Assembly: GCA_037447605.1 (NCBI GenBank)
Contig: CM074804.1
Span: 7,282,148-7,346,147 of the forward strand
Source: Zygnema circumcarinatum
Taxonomy: Eukaryota > Streptophyta > Zygnematophyceae > Zygnematales > Zygnemataceae
Length of the DNA: 64,000 nt
Direction: 5' to 3'
Shown here: in pieces, positions 34,901 to 49,618 of the stretch
How positions within the stretch are numbered: position 1 is the stretch's first letter
How the letters are laid out: each line of letters starts with the position of its first letter
Notes under the pieces: generated by a model
What the model was told of the DNA's origin: nothing
Seen by the model: the letters and a program-made list of their open reading frames with translations, nothing else
The model's database searches: none
Program-made: the position numbers and the translations under genes

Positions 34901-37900
34901 CCTCTTCTTCTCATGAGCCGAACCGATGGTATCACTCGAAAAGAAAAGGGAAAAAGAAGAAGCAATCCTGACCGCCCATCGCTTGCGGTTGAGTTCCCGA
35001 CTCCAACGCGAGTAGATGACTGTGATGTGCATGATGGGGGCCATGGTGGTGAAGGCGAGCATGCTCAGCTTCCAGCTCGTCCAGAAACAGAGGCCCACTC
35101 CTCCTGCGAGAGAGGCAACATTGCGGACTAAGGTAGAGAGCTGCCAATTCAGGGGCTCCGCCATCGCTGTCACGTCATTGGTCAGCCGGGAGGTGAGCTG
35201 CACAAGACAGTGGAAGCAGGAAGGGAGTCAGCTGCTGCATCGGATGGATGGGTTTTCTGAAGGGAGTGTGCGTTTTAGACTTTACAAGATTGCAAAATTT
35301 GTGAACAACAAGGGGTGTTCATGTAACACCACACTATCACTATTTGATGCAAGCCAACAGCGTGGCTTCTTGAAGTAAACGTTCATTGTAGCCTAATGAA
35401 GCACTGCTGAGGATAGTCGAGATCAGGAAACTTGATCAAGTTAAACACGTCATGACTTTTGTCAGTAGTGCTCACATCAACCATCGACCATGTTTACAAA
35501 CAGGTTCAAAACGACGAATGCAGACATTCTGGCACCACTAACGAGCATATATAAAGCCCATCAATTTCCTCAATACAAAGGAAAACACACCTCTCCGGTG
35601 GTAGTTGCATCAAAATACGCGATATCTTGAATGATGACTCCGCTAAAAAGACGATCTTGCAATGTTTTCAGCACTCGCTTTCCGACCACGCTGAAGCAAA
35701 GACCTCGAAGTCCGCCAAAAATTCCCGTCACGAGTGAAAAGGAAGCCATGAGGAACACGTGGCGTTTGAATGCCTCCACATTCATCTTGTTCACATCATC
35801 CAGAATTCGGCCCTGCACCGCCATGGTGGCCAATACAACCATCGCTCAGAAAAGTAGGCTTAATGGGTTATGGGTGAGGTCGATCAGCCTCTTTAGCACC
35901 AACTTACAACCAGCATCAACAACACTATTGGTCATTTGACTCGTACAGAAAGTGTAACATGAAGGAGGTACGACAGTGAGGAGGGGAGAGAGAGAGGCAT
36001 ACTCATTTCTCCTCTAAAGTGAGATTCCAATAACTCCAAGCAAGTGACTCAAGCCATCAACTCAGTTCCCAGTTCGTTCGCAAAATGAATGAGGTTCGCA
36101 CCTGATAGTGGGGTAGAATGAGGCCAGTAGACGAAGTGATAGCTAGAAATATGAAGCCAAGTAGAATGATTCCGCACTCGTTCTTGGCCAGAGAAATGGC
36201 TCGCATCAAATAGGTGCGAGGGCTCACAACTGCTTCATCTCTCACTCCCTTGTCACCTCGCAGCCGGCCCTCTCTCGCACTCGTTGAGTCACTACCACGA
36301 GCCAAGAACAACATAGAAAAGAGAGAGAACACACACAAAATCAGCGAGGTTTCTCTAGTTGCGAAGACTTTTAAGGTGTGCGTCATACTTCAGGAACAAA
36401 GGGTGAGTCAACATTACATCATGTAGAAGCCTCCCTTGCCTTAAAACTAAAGAAAATGAGGGTGCCCAAAAGGAATCAAATACACACGGCACCCCCAAAA
36501 CGCAAAGCTTATCATTCCACATGCAAAATTTGCCTTGTATCTTGTCACAAATCTGCATACCTCTGCCTAACAGACCCAGTAGCCAGTGTGGTAACCTCCA
36601 CTGTCTCCCCCCCCTCCTCCCCCTCCCTCCTCTTCCCACTATTCAGACCCCCAGTCCTCCCCGCGGTCCTCTCCTCCTTCTCCGCTATTCCCACAGCGCG
36701 GCCGAGGACGCCGCTCCCCTCCGCGAGGTAGCTCGCGCACGTGCTCAGAGCGTTGATCCAAACCACGCCGAACCCCATCAGCACTCCCTCCACGCCCTCG
36801 TTTTGAAAGTTGAAGGAAACGCATTTCGCCCCAACACATATCTGGGGTTGCATGGGGACACATGCGATGAACTCAGTTACGACATGACATATCGGGTATG
36901 CGGAAGGTGGCTCCGAAAAGCACAAAGGAGACGCCTCTAGTGCAGGTCGGGTTTCTCGAGTTCGACCCTAAGCATAAGGAGGTTGTTATAAGATAAGGAG
37001 GGTTCTATCTAACAGAGAAGAACATTGTAGACGACCAGCGGAAAGGGACAGTAACTGACTACATGCTTGCAGTTTAACATTAGTCTGGTTCATTCATAAA
37101 AGACCGGACGATTTGCCTAAAGATAGCCACAACCTTTTCCTGGTTACTGTTTTGACGGTACAAACTGCCTACGAAGCGGGAAGCAAGCAGCAGCAGCTGT
37201 ATCTATCTTTTGAAAAAAGAGAACAGTCGTCACTGTAAGTCATGAATACTGCATGTTCTTGACGATTGTCCCATACTGTGTGAGCCTTATCTCTGTGACC
37301 TTTATTGAAAGTCCAGACCCAAAATGAATCAGCCGATGCACTTTTTATGCCTTCAAAGAACTCGTCTAAAAGCTGACCTGGAAGAAGGTGCAAAGGAGGA
37401 AAGTCGCAAACAGTGTAATATCCTTCCGTGAAAGAGAGTTGATCCAATCGGAGAACTTGGGGTCTTCCACATTCGCATCTGCCTTCTTCACTATCCTTTC
37501 AGTTTCACCTTCCCCTTCTCTGTCCTTCAACAAAGGTGTTGTCAAGCCATTCTGCACCGATCTCCGCTCACTCTTGGACCCCCCTGCGAAGGGTTCAGAC
37601 TTCTTTTGCAGTTTCCTCTGTTCTTTTGGCAGCTTTCCTTCCAAACCCTGGCAGTGGCCTTCAGCAAATGCGAAACTGCAGGCGAGGTAAGCTAAGAATA
37701 GGAGGAGGCAGATTCGCACAAGGCAAAGTAGGACCAGGTCCAGTGAATCTGAGCGGAAACTACGGACAGCAGTCCAGAAATCCGCCCATGTGAATGGTCC
37801 ATCTGTCAAGTGGCCCCAGTGAAGTACAATGTACAGTGCCTGTGACATCACAACAGAAAGAAGTGTGAGAGAGGAATTGCTTCAATTAAAGAGTTTCGAA

Positions 37901-38206
37901 AAGAAACAACGTGACAGTAACCTGTAAATTCTGGCCTCAAGTTCTTCAACTTACACGATAAACCCCATAAGAGAATCAACTGTAAGTTTAAACGAACGTA
38001 ACATGTATCATGCCCTCACACCTATGGAAACTGCCATAGGCTCTCTCACGGTGACTGGTCTTGCTTACCACAGCAAAAGACAAATCCAGGAATATGACGA
38101 TCAGGAAAATGCCAAAGTTCCATAGCCGTTGCTTGGTTGCAACCTTTGGATCAGTGGTCCCCTGATACCCCCTGTCGGGTTCAACCTTTCCGTCCCTCTT
38201 CCCCAT
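31904..38206 (-). CDS. TAP-like half-size ABC transporter (ABCB subfamily)
   Basis: Exporter of the TAP/TAPL (ABCB9)-like branch, expected in plastid, vacuole or other internal membrane; peptides are the usual cargo. Minus-strand exons: 38206-38069, 37839-37378, 36841-about 36695, about 36290-36102, 35812-35591, 35197-34973, 34734-34526, 34344-34143, 33757-33396, 33217-33121, 32606-32357, 32019-31904. The third-fourth exon junction is unresolved; all others agree in phase. Roughly 860 residues. The first three exons encode hydrophobic helices ([52 protein letters not shown]) resembling an extra N-terminal TMD0. Then a six-helix ABC domain with [12 protein letters not shown] and [15 protein letters not shown]. 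The nucleotide-binding domain has Walker A GRSGGGKS, signature LSGGQRQ, Walker [13 protein letters not shown] and H-loop AHRLST. Start chosen at [10 protein letters not shown]; an upstream non-coding exon is possible. Confidence 0.88.
34749..34772 (+). repeat. Poly(A) tract in ABC transporter intron
   Basis: About 24 consecutive A on the plus strand, a pyrimidine run on the transcribed side just upstream of no annotated acceptor. Confidence 0.9.
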
Positions 38207-41077
<2,871 letters not shown>

Positions 41078-43615
41078 TCAAAGAAGTGAACAGCTATCTC
41101 CTCGCCTCTTTTGGACAAGTCCTGCCTGCCTGAGCTCTGCATCACGAGCCTGCCTCTCCGAGGCATATGCGAAGTCGCTCGTATCAAGGCCATACTGCAG
41201 TAGCCACAGAACCACAAGAACACGATGACACTTGGATCATGGTCAAAACCTAATGAGTTAGCTTCTACTCAAGGTGCCTTCTAAAAATGGCAGCATTGGG
41301 ATAGACACAGGCAGGCCCTCTATGATAGGTCCTCCTGTTCACTGCAGCGACTATCGATATGTAAATAGAGAAGTCAATTGACACAAGGAACCAATTTTTA
41401 TCCCAACAAGTCGAATTCCGAACAACAAACTAAACAACAAACTCAGCGACCTCCTTGTGTCCATTGAAAACACACCTTTTCGAGCATTCGGGTGCGCCAA
41501 GCATCGCTTGTTTGCGTCCTCAACTGTGGAACTGGTGGTGATTGCATTGACAGCTGTTGTGGCTGAGATGACGACCCTGGATTCACGTAGTGCTGTGGAA
41601 GAAGAGGTTCCTTAGATGCTCGTTGCCAGTTGGGAGCAGACACATCGCACTCGTCATCACACTCCGAGTTCACGGCCATAACTCGAAGGACTAGAGCAAG
41701 GATGAGGGAAAACAACTGCCACCCACAACAAATAGATGGTGCTAGTCAGTCAGCGAGAGGTCCAGTGGGAGATCTATGAAAAAAGATCAAATGGAATTTA
41801 AAGAATACGGCATGCATTAACTGGTGGTGAATGTTTGCGAGATGGCCACAACATGTGAGAAAAGGAAAATCTGGATTCAGAATGGTTCCCAACGCAGACA
41901 AGAAGTTTCGCTGCTATCACCGCTGACCGGTCACATGCTCTGAACAGGAGAACAGAGGGCTGACAAGCAGACATTTCACCTCTATAAGGAGCACAGCTAA
42001 CCCTCCCCACTTGCAGATTTCCAGGTTATCGAGTATGAAGTCCTTAGCCTTCCTTGCCTGTCCCGTTGGGTCATCAGGCAATTCCTGAATCCAATACAAC
42101 AAAGCAAAATACCAATAAGCAATCGGCTCAAGATATGCATCCTAAAAATGCTAATATCTGAAACTGTGCGATTGAACCCTGCAACTTGACTTGACTTGAC
42201 AGACCCTGCAATTTGAACAAGCTGGAGTCCACGCAACTACCACTTCAACGGAATTTGCTTCGACATAGAAAAGTAGTAAAACGTGTGTTTGCATAAGCTG
42301 ACCTAGCTCCTCAAAATGCCCTCATTTGTGACAACAAGGAAGCAGCACATACCCTTTCCCAATCCTTATCGAAGAATATCAGAGCCGCAAAGGCTGCTTG
42401 AATTGTCAGGATCAAAAGCAATCCAAATTGGTACTGAAGAAAGTGTCAAGGACAAAACGAAAGGTAGCTAGCTATGCCAGCAACATTCTGCCGAAGCAAA
42501 CTTAGTGAAAAAACTTCGGAATTTTCCATCCTTTGTGTTATCTAAAGATTGAGAAAATACACACTTTGTCATCAGCAAGGACAGCGCAGGAAAAGTCCAA
42601 GTAGGAATGGTGAAAGTTTCATCTGCCTGAATTCAGCCTTTAAGGAGCTGGATACACATGAAAGGCAGCAAGCGCTGTGAGTCTCCGCGGCGCATGCTCC
42701 TGTAAGTGTTACCAGCACAATGAAAGCTCCAGCACCAAAAGTTGCGTAGATAAACCTGCGGCAAAAGGCCGACATCAAACAAAGCTGTTGCATAAAACCT
42801 GTCGTTAAGAGCTGCCGAAAACTGGGCAAACGATGTCCTGAAAACGTTCAAGCTGCCATAACCTTGATAAATTAGAACACTCAAAACTGAGGAACATGCC
42901 AATGAAAAACAAAAACATAGATTAAGGAAAGAATCCGTCCTTCCCATTTATACACGCTATTTGGTACAACTGTACCTGCTGTACAAGACAGTATTATATA
43001 TAATATTCCTCGGGAAAGAGGATCTCCCACTAATCCTGACTACCTAAATCATTACATCCTTAAGAATCTTCTGCTTCGTCAACAAGTCTAAGATAATTGT
43101 CGCAGGGGCAACTTCAAAAGGCTGACAGTGAAAGCGCCTGCTGCAATATATCCAGGTTTCAGACTGTACTCGGTCGTACTACAAAAAAAACATGGCCGGA
43201 CCTTTGCTTTACTAAATGGAAGCATCGGCACATAACTTCAAAGGGACGAAAAAGGCTAGTTTCACACTAAATCATGCTAAGCCAGAGCATCGCAACTAAC
43301 CGCATTCAGGAACCACGCAGCTTACCAGGGAAGATCCTTCAATGAGTCAGGCCACGAGAACCGATCGAAGATATTTTGAACAGCAAAACTTCCTGACGAA
43401 AAAATCCCGGCACTGGCATTTTCTGAAGAATTTCCTCCCGAAAACTTCCAAGAATAGCCTGGACTCGGCTCAGGAGCTAGTGTAGGGAAATCCTCATTGA
43501 CCCATTCCTTGTAGAGCCACCAGGAGTACAGCAGCATCAGCAATCCGCACAGCAAGAGTATGAAGTTCAGTGCTTTGAGCAGAGACTGCAAAAATGCCTT
43601 GCAGTAGTAGCCCAT
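41078..43615 (-). CDS. TOM2A-like tetraspanin
   Basis: Four-span membrane protein of the plant tetraspanin/TOM2A group; the Arabidopsis relative supports tobamovirus replication complexes and otherwise acts as a membrane organiser. Exons: 43615-43326, 42755-42656, 42433-42353, 42084-41980, 41715-41476, 41194-41078; phase-consistent, 310 residues. TM1 is ALNFILLLCGLLMLLYSWWL (about 15-34), TM2 FIYATFGAGAFIVLVTLTGA, TM3 QFGLLLILTIQAAFAALIFF, TM4 around LFSLILALVLRVMAV. The second-loop signature ELPDDPTGQARKAKDFILDN then ICKWGG and the tail AWRTRMLEKYGLDTSDFAY are typical of TOM2A. A glycosylation-like NSS/NAS pair follows TM1. The tail ends GDSCSLL, with a cysteine that could be lipidated. A MITE sits 47 bp upstream of the start codon. 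Confidence 0.88.
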
Positions 43616-43670
43616 TGCTGCGCCCGCTCTTGTTCCGGGACAGACTGGGCCGGCTGGGTGGCCTGCACGG

Positions 43671-44102
43671 TAGGGTTGGGGGCACGGGGCACGGGCATGC
43701 CCGGGGGGGGGGCATGCCCCCCATTTTTGACCGTCCGTGCCCGGGGCACGCCTCCAAAAATTTTCCCCATATATTTCGTGCCCCCCCGTGCCCCCTGTCA
43801 CGTGACGCTTACCTCGTACGACCAGGCCCGGGCCGGTGACGATTGTTGTGTTGAGTACTGTCCGTACTTTTCATATTTTCCCGTACATGTGTACCTTTAT
43901 TCGTACGTTTAGTACATTCATCTGTACTTTCTGTACCTTCATCCGTACCGTTTTTAAAATAGTATATTCTTTTTGTGGCCGATTTGAATTGCTCAATGCA
44001 GTCACGTCACGGGGCACGAAAAAGGGGCATGCCCCCCCCCCAAGGGGGGGGGGGCACGTGCCCCTGGGCACGGGTCGGAGGGGGACCGTGCCCCCAACCC
44101 TA
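43671..44102. mobile_element. Non-autonomous hAT-type MITE, 432 bp
   Basis: Terminal inverted repeats TAGGGTTGGGGGCACGG (43671-43687) and its complement (44086-44102) match over 17 bases. The element is flanked by a perfect 8 bp direct repeat CTGCACGG at 43663-43670 and 44103-44110, the target duplication length of hAT transposons. No transposase is encoded. Subterminal G/C-rich palindromes (GGGCATGCCC) lie inside both ends and a run of GTAC motifs lies in the middle (43850-43950). Confidence 0.9.
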
Positions 44103-44212
44103 CTGCACGGGCAGTGGCAGAGGCAGGCGCAGGCGGGGGCCGGCCGAGGGGCGCCTGCGTAGGGGGGGGGAGGCGTGCAGGCGCGGGCAAGGGCAGGGCG
44201 CGGCGGGGCGGC

Positions 44213-44218
44213 AAAAAA
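44213..44218 (-). terminator. Pol III T6 terminator of tRNA-Tyr
   Basis: Six T on the minus strand, 8 nt after the mature tRNA 3' end. Confidence 0.75.
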
Positions 44219-44226
44219 GAACTCGA

Positions 44227-44309
44227 TCCGACCAACCGGATTCGAACCAGTGACCTAAGGATAACAGCAACTCTACAGTCCTCCGCTCTACCAACTGAGC
44301 TATGGTCGG
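44227..44309 (-). tRNA. tRNA-Tyr (GUA) with a 10 nt intron
   Basis: Full cloverleaf: 7 bp acceptor stem CCGACCA/TGGTCGG with discriminator A; D arm GCTC/GAGC; anticodon stem GAGGA/TCCTT with loop carrying GTA; T arm ACTGG-TTCGAAT-CCGGT. Ten extra bases AGTTGCTGTT sit after position 37, the normal place for a nuclear tRNA-Tyr intron. A-box GGTAGAGCGG-like and B-box GGTTCGAATCC are intact. Confidence 0.96.
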
Positions 44310-44596
44310 GATGTGAATAGATGCGAAAATGTTAATTTTGATATTTTTTTATTACCGCTTTTGCGCCTTATACGTTTTGCATGCGCAGGTGATGGCATCG
44401 CCAGACTCGTGAGATGATGAGACTGGTGACGACTTGTAGGTCTGACATGCCCTAGTGCCAATTCACTTCTTCTTCACTTTACGGATGGATGGTGTCCGTT
44501 GCGATGGCAAACATACATTTCTTTCTCTAAAAGCAAAACATGTCAAAGTGCAGGAACACCCAGAGGACAGATGAAGCACAGCGCGGCCACTTTTGC

Positions 44597-46803
44597 TTAT
44601 TTTTGCAGTGCGGGAACAAAATGAAAAGTCCCATGGCCATCTGATGATGAAGCACTTGGGCAAGTTTCCACATCACTGCGGCCTTCCTTGCGAGGCTCGC
44701 ATTCATCTCGAGGTTGCATTAGGAAGGACGTGAGCTGCACTTGTTTTTGCCGACCCATTCCAGAACCAAGGCGATCCTTTCTTTGCTTGAAAATATGCTG
44801 CACATTGTAACAAAAAAAAAAAAATGGAGACATTGAGAAATCAACCCCACTGCTCTTCCAACAACCCCGCACGTCTGCTTCACTGCGTCAATGGCTGTTC
44901 AGTCCATCCCACTTCAGAACTGGACCACTGCATTCATTCAAATTACTGCACGTAAGCCGTCACTCAAAGCCCCACGAGCATGTAAACTGGAAAATGCTCA
45001 GTAGAGCTCATGGTTGAAGTCCCACATATTATTACCCTGCAAGTGGTCCCAGTGCGCCTAAACAAAAGCATTAGGGTTCTCACTCAAGTGCAGTACGATA
45101 GGTCCTCATGGTCTTGCCCTCCTTGTAGCTTCGTTCTTTTGTCGCTGCCTCACTCTCGCAAATGCTTTCCTCCCGCAGTTTCCCAGACATGCTAGCACCC
45201 TCTTGCATGTAAGCGTCCGTTACAGTTGCTGCAAGTTCCTCCTGTCTCCAATCAAGCACACAATACTTAAGCCACTTGCTGCCATACTTCCAGTCCTTGT
45301 CACAGTGACTGGAAAGTTATCCTTAGTAGGCCTGAGCATTTATCTATCTACAAGTAGATAAGTAGAGCTTCAAAGTAATCAATACCGATCTGAATCTGAT
45401 TTCTCACAACAAAACGTCGGGTAGACCTTCCAAAGGAACAGACAGGCAGGAACCACTCACAGGAGGTAGAGAAGCATCGAGCCAATGGTAGAGACGTTCG
45501 CTTCTAAACCAAACCATTTGTCGTTTAGCATAATTTCTGGCCACCCAGAACGCCGGCAGGTAGAATTCGGAAAAAGTCCTTCATCTTCATCAGCTAAAGA
45601 ACTGCATGATGACTAAGAGTCTGTCCCTTTGTAGCTTCATTTTCCTAGAAAGTATAGACAGGCAAAAGTGCCTCATCCAATCCTATCTCTTCTCTTATGT
45701 GACTTTGCTTGCAACGGGCCGTTACATGAAGGGTTTGTGAGATTCTGCAAGCCACATAGAACACAACCAATCACTGCTTTGTGATTCAGACGTAATCGAT
45801 TTGCTCATAGGGGACGAAAAAGGGTCGATAAATCTTGTACGCCTATGAGTATAGCTTTCCATGTAAGGGCCAGCAAATAAAGCAATGCAGAGACGGACTT
45901 ACCGCGATGCTTGTTGGAAGCTGCTCAAAAACTGGAGAAAGGGACCCTCTGTGAGAGCGCTGCTCTCCTTCCAACACTCTTGAAGATACTCCATGGCCTG
46001 CACATGCGAGCCTCAAATTGTCCCAATTTCAAATGAACCTAGTTCAATTCGCTCAAGTGCAATCAACTCCTTTCAAATGGAGGCTTGAAATAAGGAGCCG
46101 AGGATTGAAAAAGTGGAACCTAGCGAGTTTCGGACATTCAATTCTACTGTCAGGTGAGAGCTTGTGGGGAATGAAAAACGTTCAAAGAGGGCCGTAAAGA
46201 TGCGTAGGATGAATGTCCACCTGGCGATATCCTATTGCTCGAGATGCAGGACTGGAGTTCGGGAACACGCCTTGGTCCAGCAAGGCAGCAGCCTCTCCCA
46301 GAATGCCATCTGGCAACACAACATCCCAACAAACCTAAAGAGTGCTTCTTTACGTTCTTTCTTCCCTCAGCACTCTTCCTCTATTTCTGCAGTGCCGAGC
46401 ACCGTCAGCAAGGGCAGAAGGAATCAACTGTTCGCCCTCCTCGTTCCCAACTTAAGCTTGACCATTAGGGTTGTGGGCGGATTGGTTGAGATCAAACACA
46501 CCTGCCACCATTTCTTCACATCGTCTGTCGATCCGGCGGTAGAGATCCAACCGCGGCGGGCACAGAAAATAGCATTGGAAGTCAAAGTCCAGATCAGAAG
46601 GTAGTTGGGGTGATCCACCTTCTTCACTGCTTACAGTTTCAGTTGATAAGGAGTCCCCACCAGCAGGCCCACCATGGCCGGAAATGGGCTTGGCGAGAGC
46701 TATCGCTGAAGGAACCGCAAACTCAGAACGAGGGCGACCTGAAGCCTGCCACAGCCACAGTGAGTTTTGTAAGGAAGGCTGAAAGTTTAACTAAACAGTC
46801 CCC

Positions 46804-46878
<75 letters not shown>

Positions 46879-49460
46879 TGTCCCTTTGTTCTGAATAGAC
46901 AGAACAGGTAGCAAGCAGGGCATAGGCCCCCATGCACCTGCCTGGATGATCTCCAAGGCTCGCTTCAATCTGTACCAATCGTTGCGTGCCAGCTGTCGCA
47001 CTGTGACGTGATCTCCCGCGGCCGACAGCAAAGAGAGAGCGGCGGCCCACGGGTCCTCGGCCCCTTCAATGGCGACCTCCACCTCCCTCTCCACCGCCGC
47101 TGCAATGGCAGCCGTAGCTCGGGGAGTTTCAGGCTTTCCGTATAAGAACCTGATGCAGAACAGCCATTGCAGTTCACGGTTCCAATCAACTTTTCGAAGA
47201 TAGATACCCCTCCTACCAAAGCAGAACACTTGCTAGAATTCGCAACACAGATGGAACTCTTGAGCTATTGTTCCAGGACAAGAATCGCGTATGAAAAAGT
47301 CAGCTGGTATGCTGCAGCATGTGCAAATGCAGTGACAGCAGAAATGCAGCTCGAAACTGTAAGGTCTTGCACTGCCAAAAATAGAGTAAGCAATTTTAGA
47401 TGTCCAGGAAAAGAATGGGGCGGGCAGTGCACCAGCGCAGGTAGAGGCCTGTTCCGCCGACCACAATTGGGACGCCCCCTCTGCTCAATACTTCGCTTGT
47501 CGCTTGCCGAGCATGCACATAGAAATCTCCGGCCGTATATTCTGACCCCTCCTCCCTTCCCACTATCTCAAAAAAAAACTTAAAAATGGCGTTCCCCCCA
47601 GCTGCATTCTTAAGCTATCGCTCTAGATCTTTCGCACCAACCATTTAATAAGAAACAAATTGATGCTATAAATTGATGCTTACAGTGGAGGAGGCATTGA
47701 TCTTAAAGTACCTTCAGTTGGCTCAATGATGTCGAGAAGGTGATGGTGTATACCCTGGCCCGCCCAAACTCTACCTCCAACCTCAGCCTCGATTCCACTT
47801 AATCTTTCACTTGGACACAAAGAATGTCGATGCGAATCTCAGCCTTCAGCCCAACGCCAATTTTAATGATCAACTTCTCCTTTCCATCTCTATCTCTTGT
47901 TCTGAAAGTGACACCGCACATATCAAGAGAGTGAAAGCAACAACGGAAGCATCTCCACGATGTTGCAAAGGGGAGGCCAGCATATGTACAGTACCTGGCG
48001 TTCGTGGACAGGGGTCTTAGCACTGCCAATATCCAATCCCTTGTATACCTGCATGAACCAATTAATCTCCCTTAGTCGGCATGCAATGAAGATGTGTCAC
48101 AGATGCTACAACGCTTGGAAAAATGTAAAAGCTCCGAGCTCAGAGATGTCCTTCGCAAGTCCATGAGCAGATGGTACTGAAAGTGAAATAAATCAACAAA
48201 CAAGTGTTAATCATCAACCTAGACGAGAAGGGCAGATCAACCCCAAGTGTATATACTCTTAGCATGATGAATTCAGTAAAGGAAGTCAGCCAGAATTCAG
48301 CATATAACCGGATTTTTTGGGATTTTCTATATGCTTATGGAACTGATTATTGACAGTTGGCAACTTGATCCAGACAGAAATGCAGTTGTTTACTTAACTC
48401 ATTCAAAAAATAAGTTTTAACGAAGCTTAACTGTGAACCGTATGTGATGCTGTCTGCTGTCTTGCTGTTCTCTTCATTGTAATTACAGTTGATGAAAAGG
48501 TTGAAGTTTTTCATCGTTTAATGATGGTCAAGGTAAGGAAGAAGAATTGACATATCATACATATTCATTGCACTCAGCTGAAAAACCGACTAGGAGCATT
48601 AAGTCCCATAACAGTATGCTTCCCCGTAATCTGCTCATGTGACGTTGAATCTTGTCTCCAAAGTAAGACATACAAACTTGCCAAAAAGTCCACTAAACCA
48701 ATTTCGAGAACCGGAGAAGCGTTGCAATCGACAACTTCTCTAACGAGCTCAAGTCGGAAGCATTTCTTCCCTCAGATAACTGTTGAAGCACTATCGCCTA
48801 AAAATGGGACACAATACACCGCCTTGACTACTTCTGTGGTCTTATGCGATATTGCTTATTTTTTTGTATGTGCGTATGAGGTTGATGCCATGTTTATCGA
48901 TGTGGCCCACTGCGGAACAAACTCTTAATTCCATTTCTTTTGAAAAAATATCAGTAATCAATCGACTGATTTAATTGCCGGAACATGCTACCATCGCGAG
49001 CATATTCACCACATGGAATTTTAATGAACATTCCTGACAATACCTGGACTGAGTCAGCACTGATAATCTCTCCACCCAGCTTTTTCGCGAGCATTAAAGC
49101 CAGTCTTGTTTTCCCTGATGCTGTTGGTCCAGAAATCACAATGACTTTTGCCTTGCTTCCACTCTCTCTCTTCGTTTCATGCTTACTATCCACTTCCATT
49201 TTCATTGCCTGCACTCCACTATCTTCTAAGTAGCTCAAGTCAGCCTGCGAGACCACCACACCCCTTCTAGCAGTTCCTTTTCTCAATTGCTTAAACTGTT
49301 TCTCATACTTTCGGCTGCAAGACCATAAGCTCTGGTTCCAAATAGACTGTACACCATTAATGGGACCAATCCTGCTTCCCAGAGTGAGGGAAGCCAGCTG
49401 ACAGTAAGGGTTGCAGGAAAGGCAGAAGCGCAGCTGCAAGAAGCTCCTCTGATTAAGCAT
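44597..49460 (-). CDS. IPT9: tRNA dimethylallyltransferase, IPT9-like
   Basis: Adds an isopentenyl group to A37 of tRNAs, a source of cis-zeatin cytokinins after tRNA decay. Ten exons: 49460-49044, 48048-47995, 47754-47712, 47541-47433, 47149-46938, 46738-46502, 46309-46221, 45997-45903, 45536-45461, 44797-44597; 510 residues. P-loop GPTASGKT at 111-118, then [82 protein letters not shown] and [17 protein letters not shown]. The order and wording match plant IPT9. The first 100 residues could be an organellar targeting leader (start chosen at the first in-frame ATG). The last exon (67 residues, [13 protein letters not shown] onward) is the least certain. Intron 1 is about 1 kb. Confidence 0.92.
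46804..46875. repeat. (CT)n microsatellite in an IPT intron
   Basis: About 36 CT units in intron 5 of the IPT gene. Confidence 0.95.
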
Positions 49461-49618
49461 GGGGACTGCGCAAGCAGAGAAAGGCGCCACGTAGCTGCAT
49501 AACAGCTTCAGAAGCACGAGACCTAAATGCCTTTTTACATTCTAAAAGCTCTTGAAGCTCGGTCAGCTGCAAAGGGACGGAGGAGCGCCCGCGTGGAAAA
49601 GGAGAAGAGCTGCAGACC
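49461..49618. promoter_or_regulatory. 158 bp bidirectional promoter, IPT9-like / TPR
   Basis: The ATGs of the two divergent genes are 158 bp apart, leaving room only for leaders and one shared core region. Joint regulation is inferred. Confidence 0.6.
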
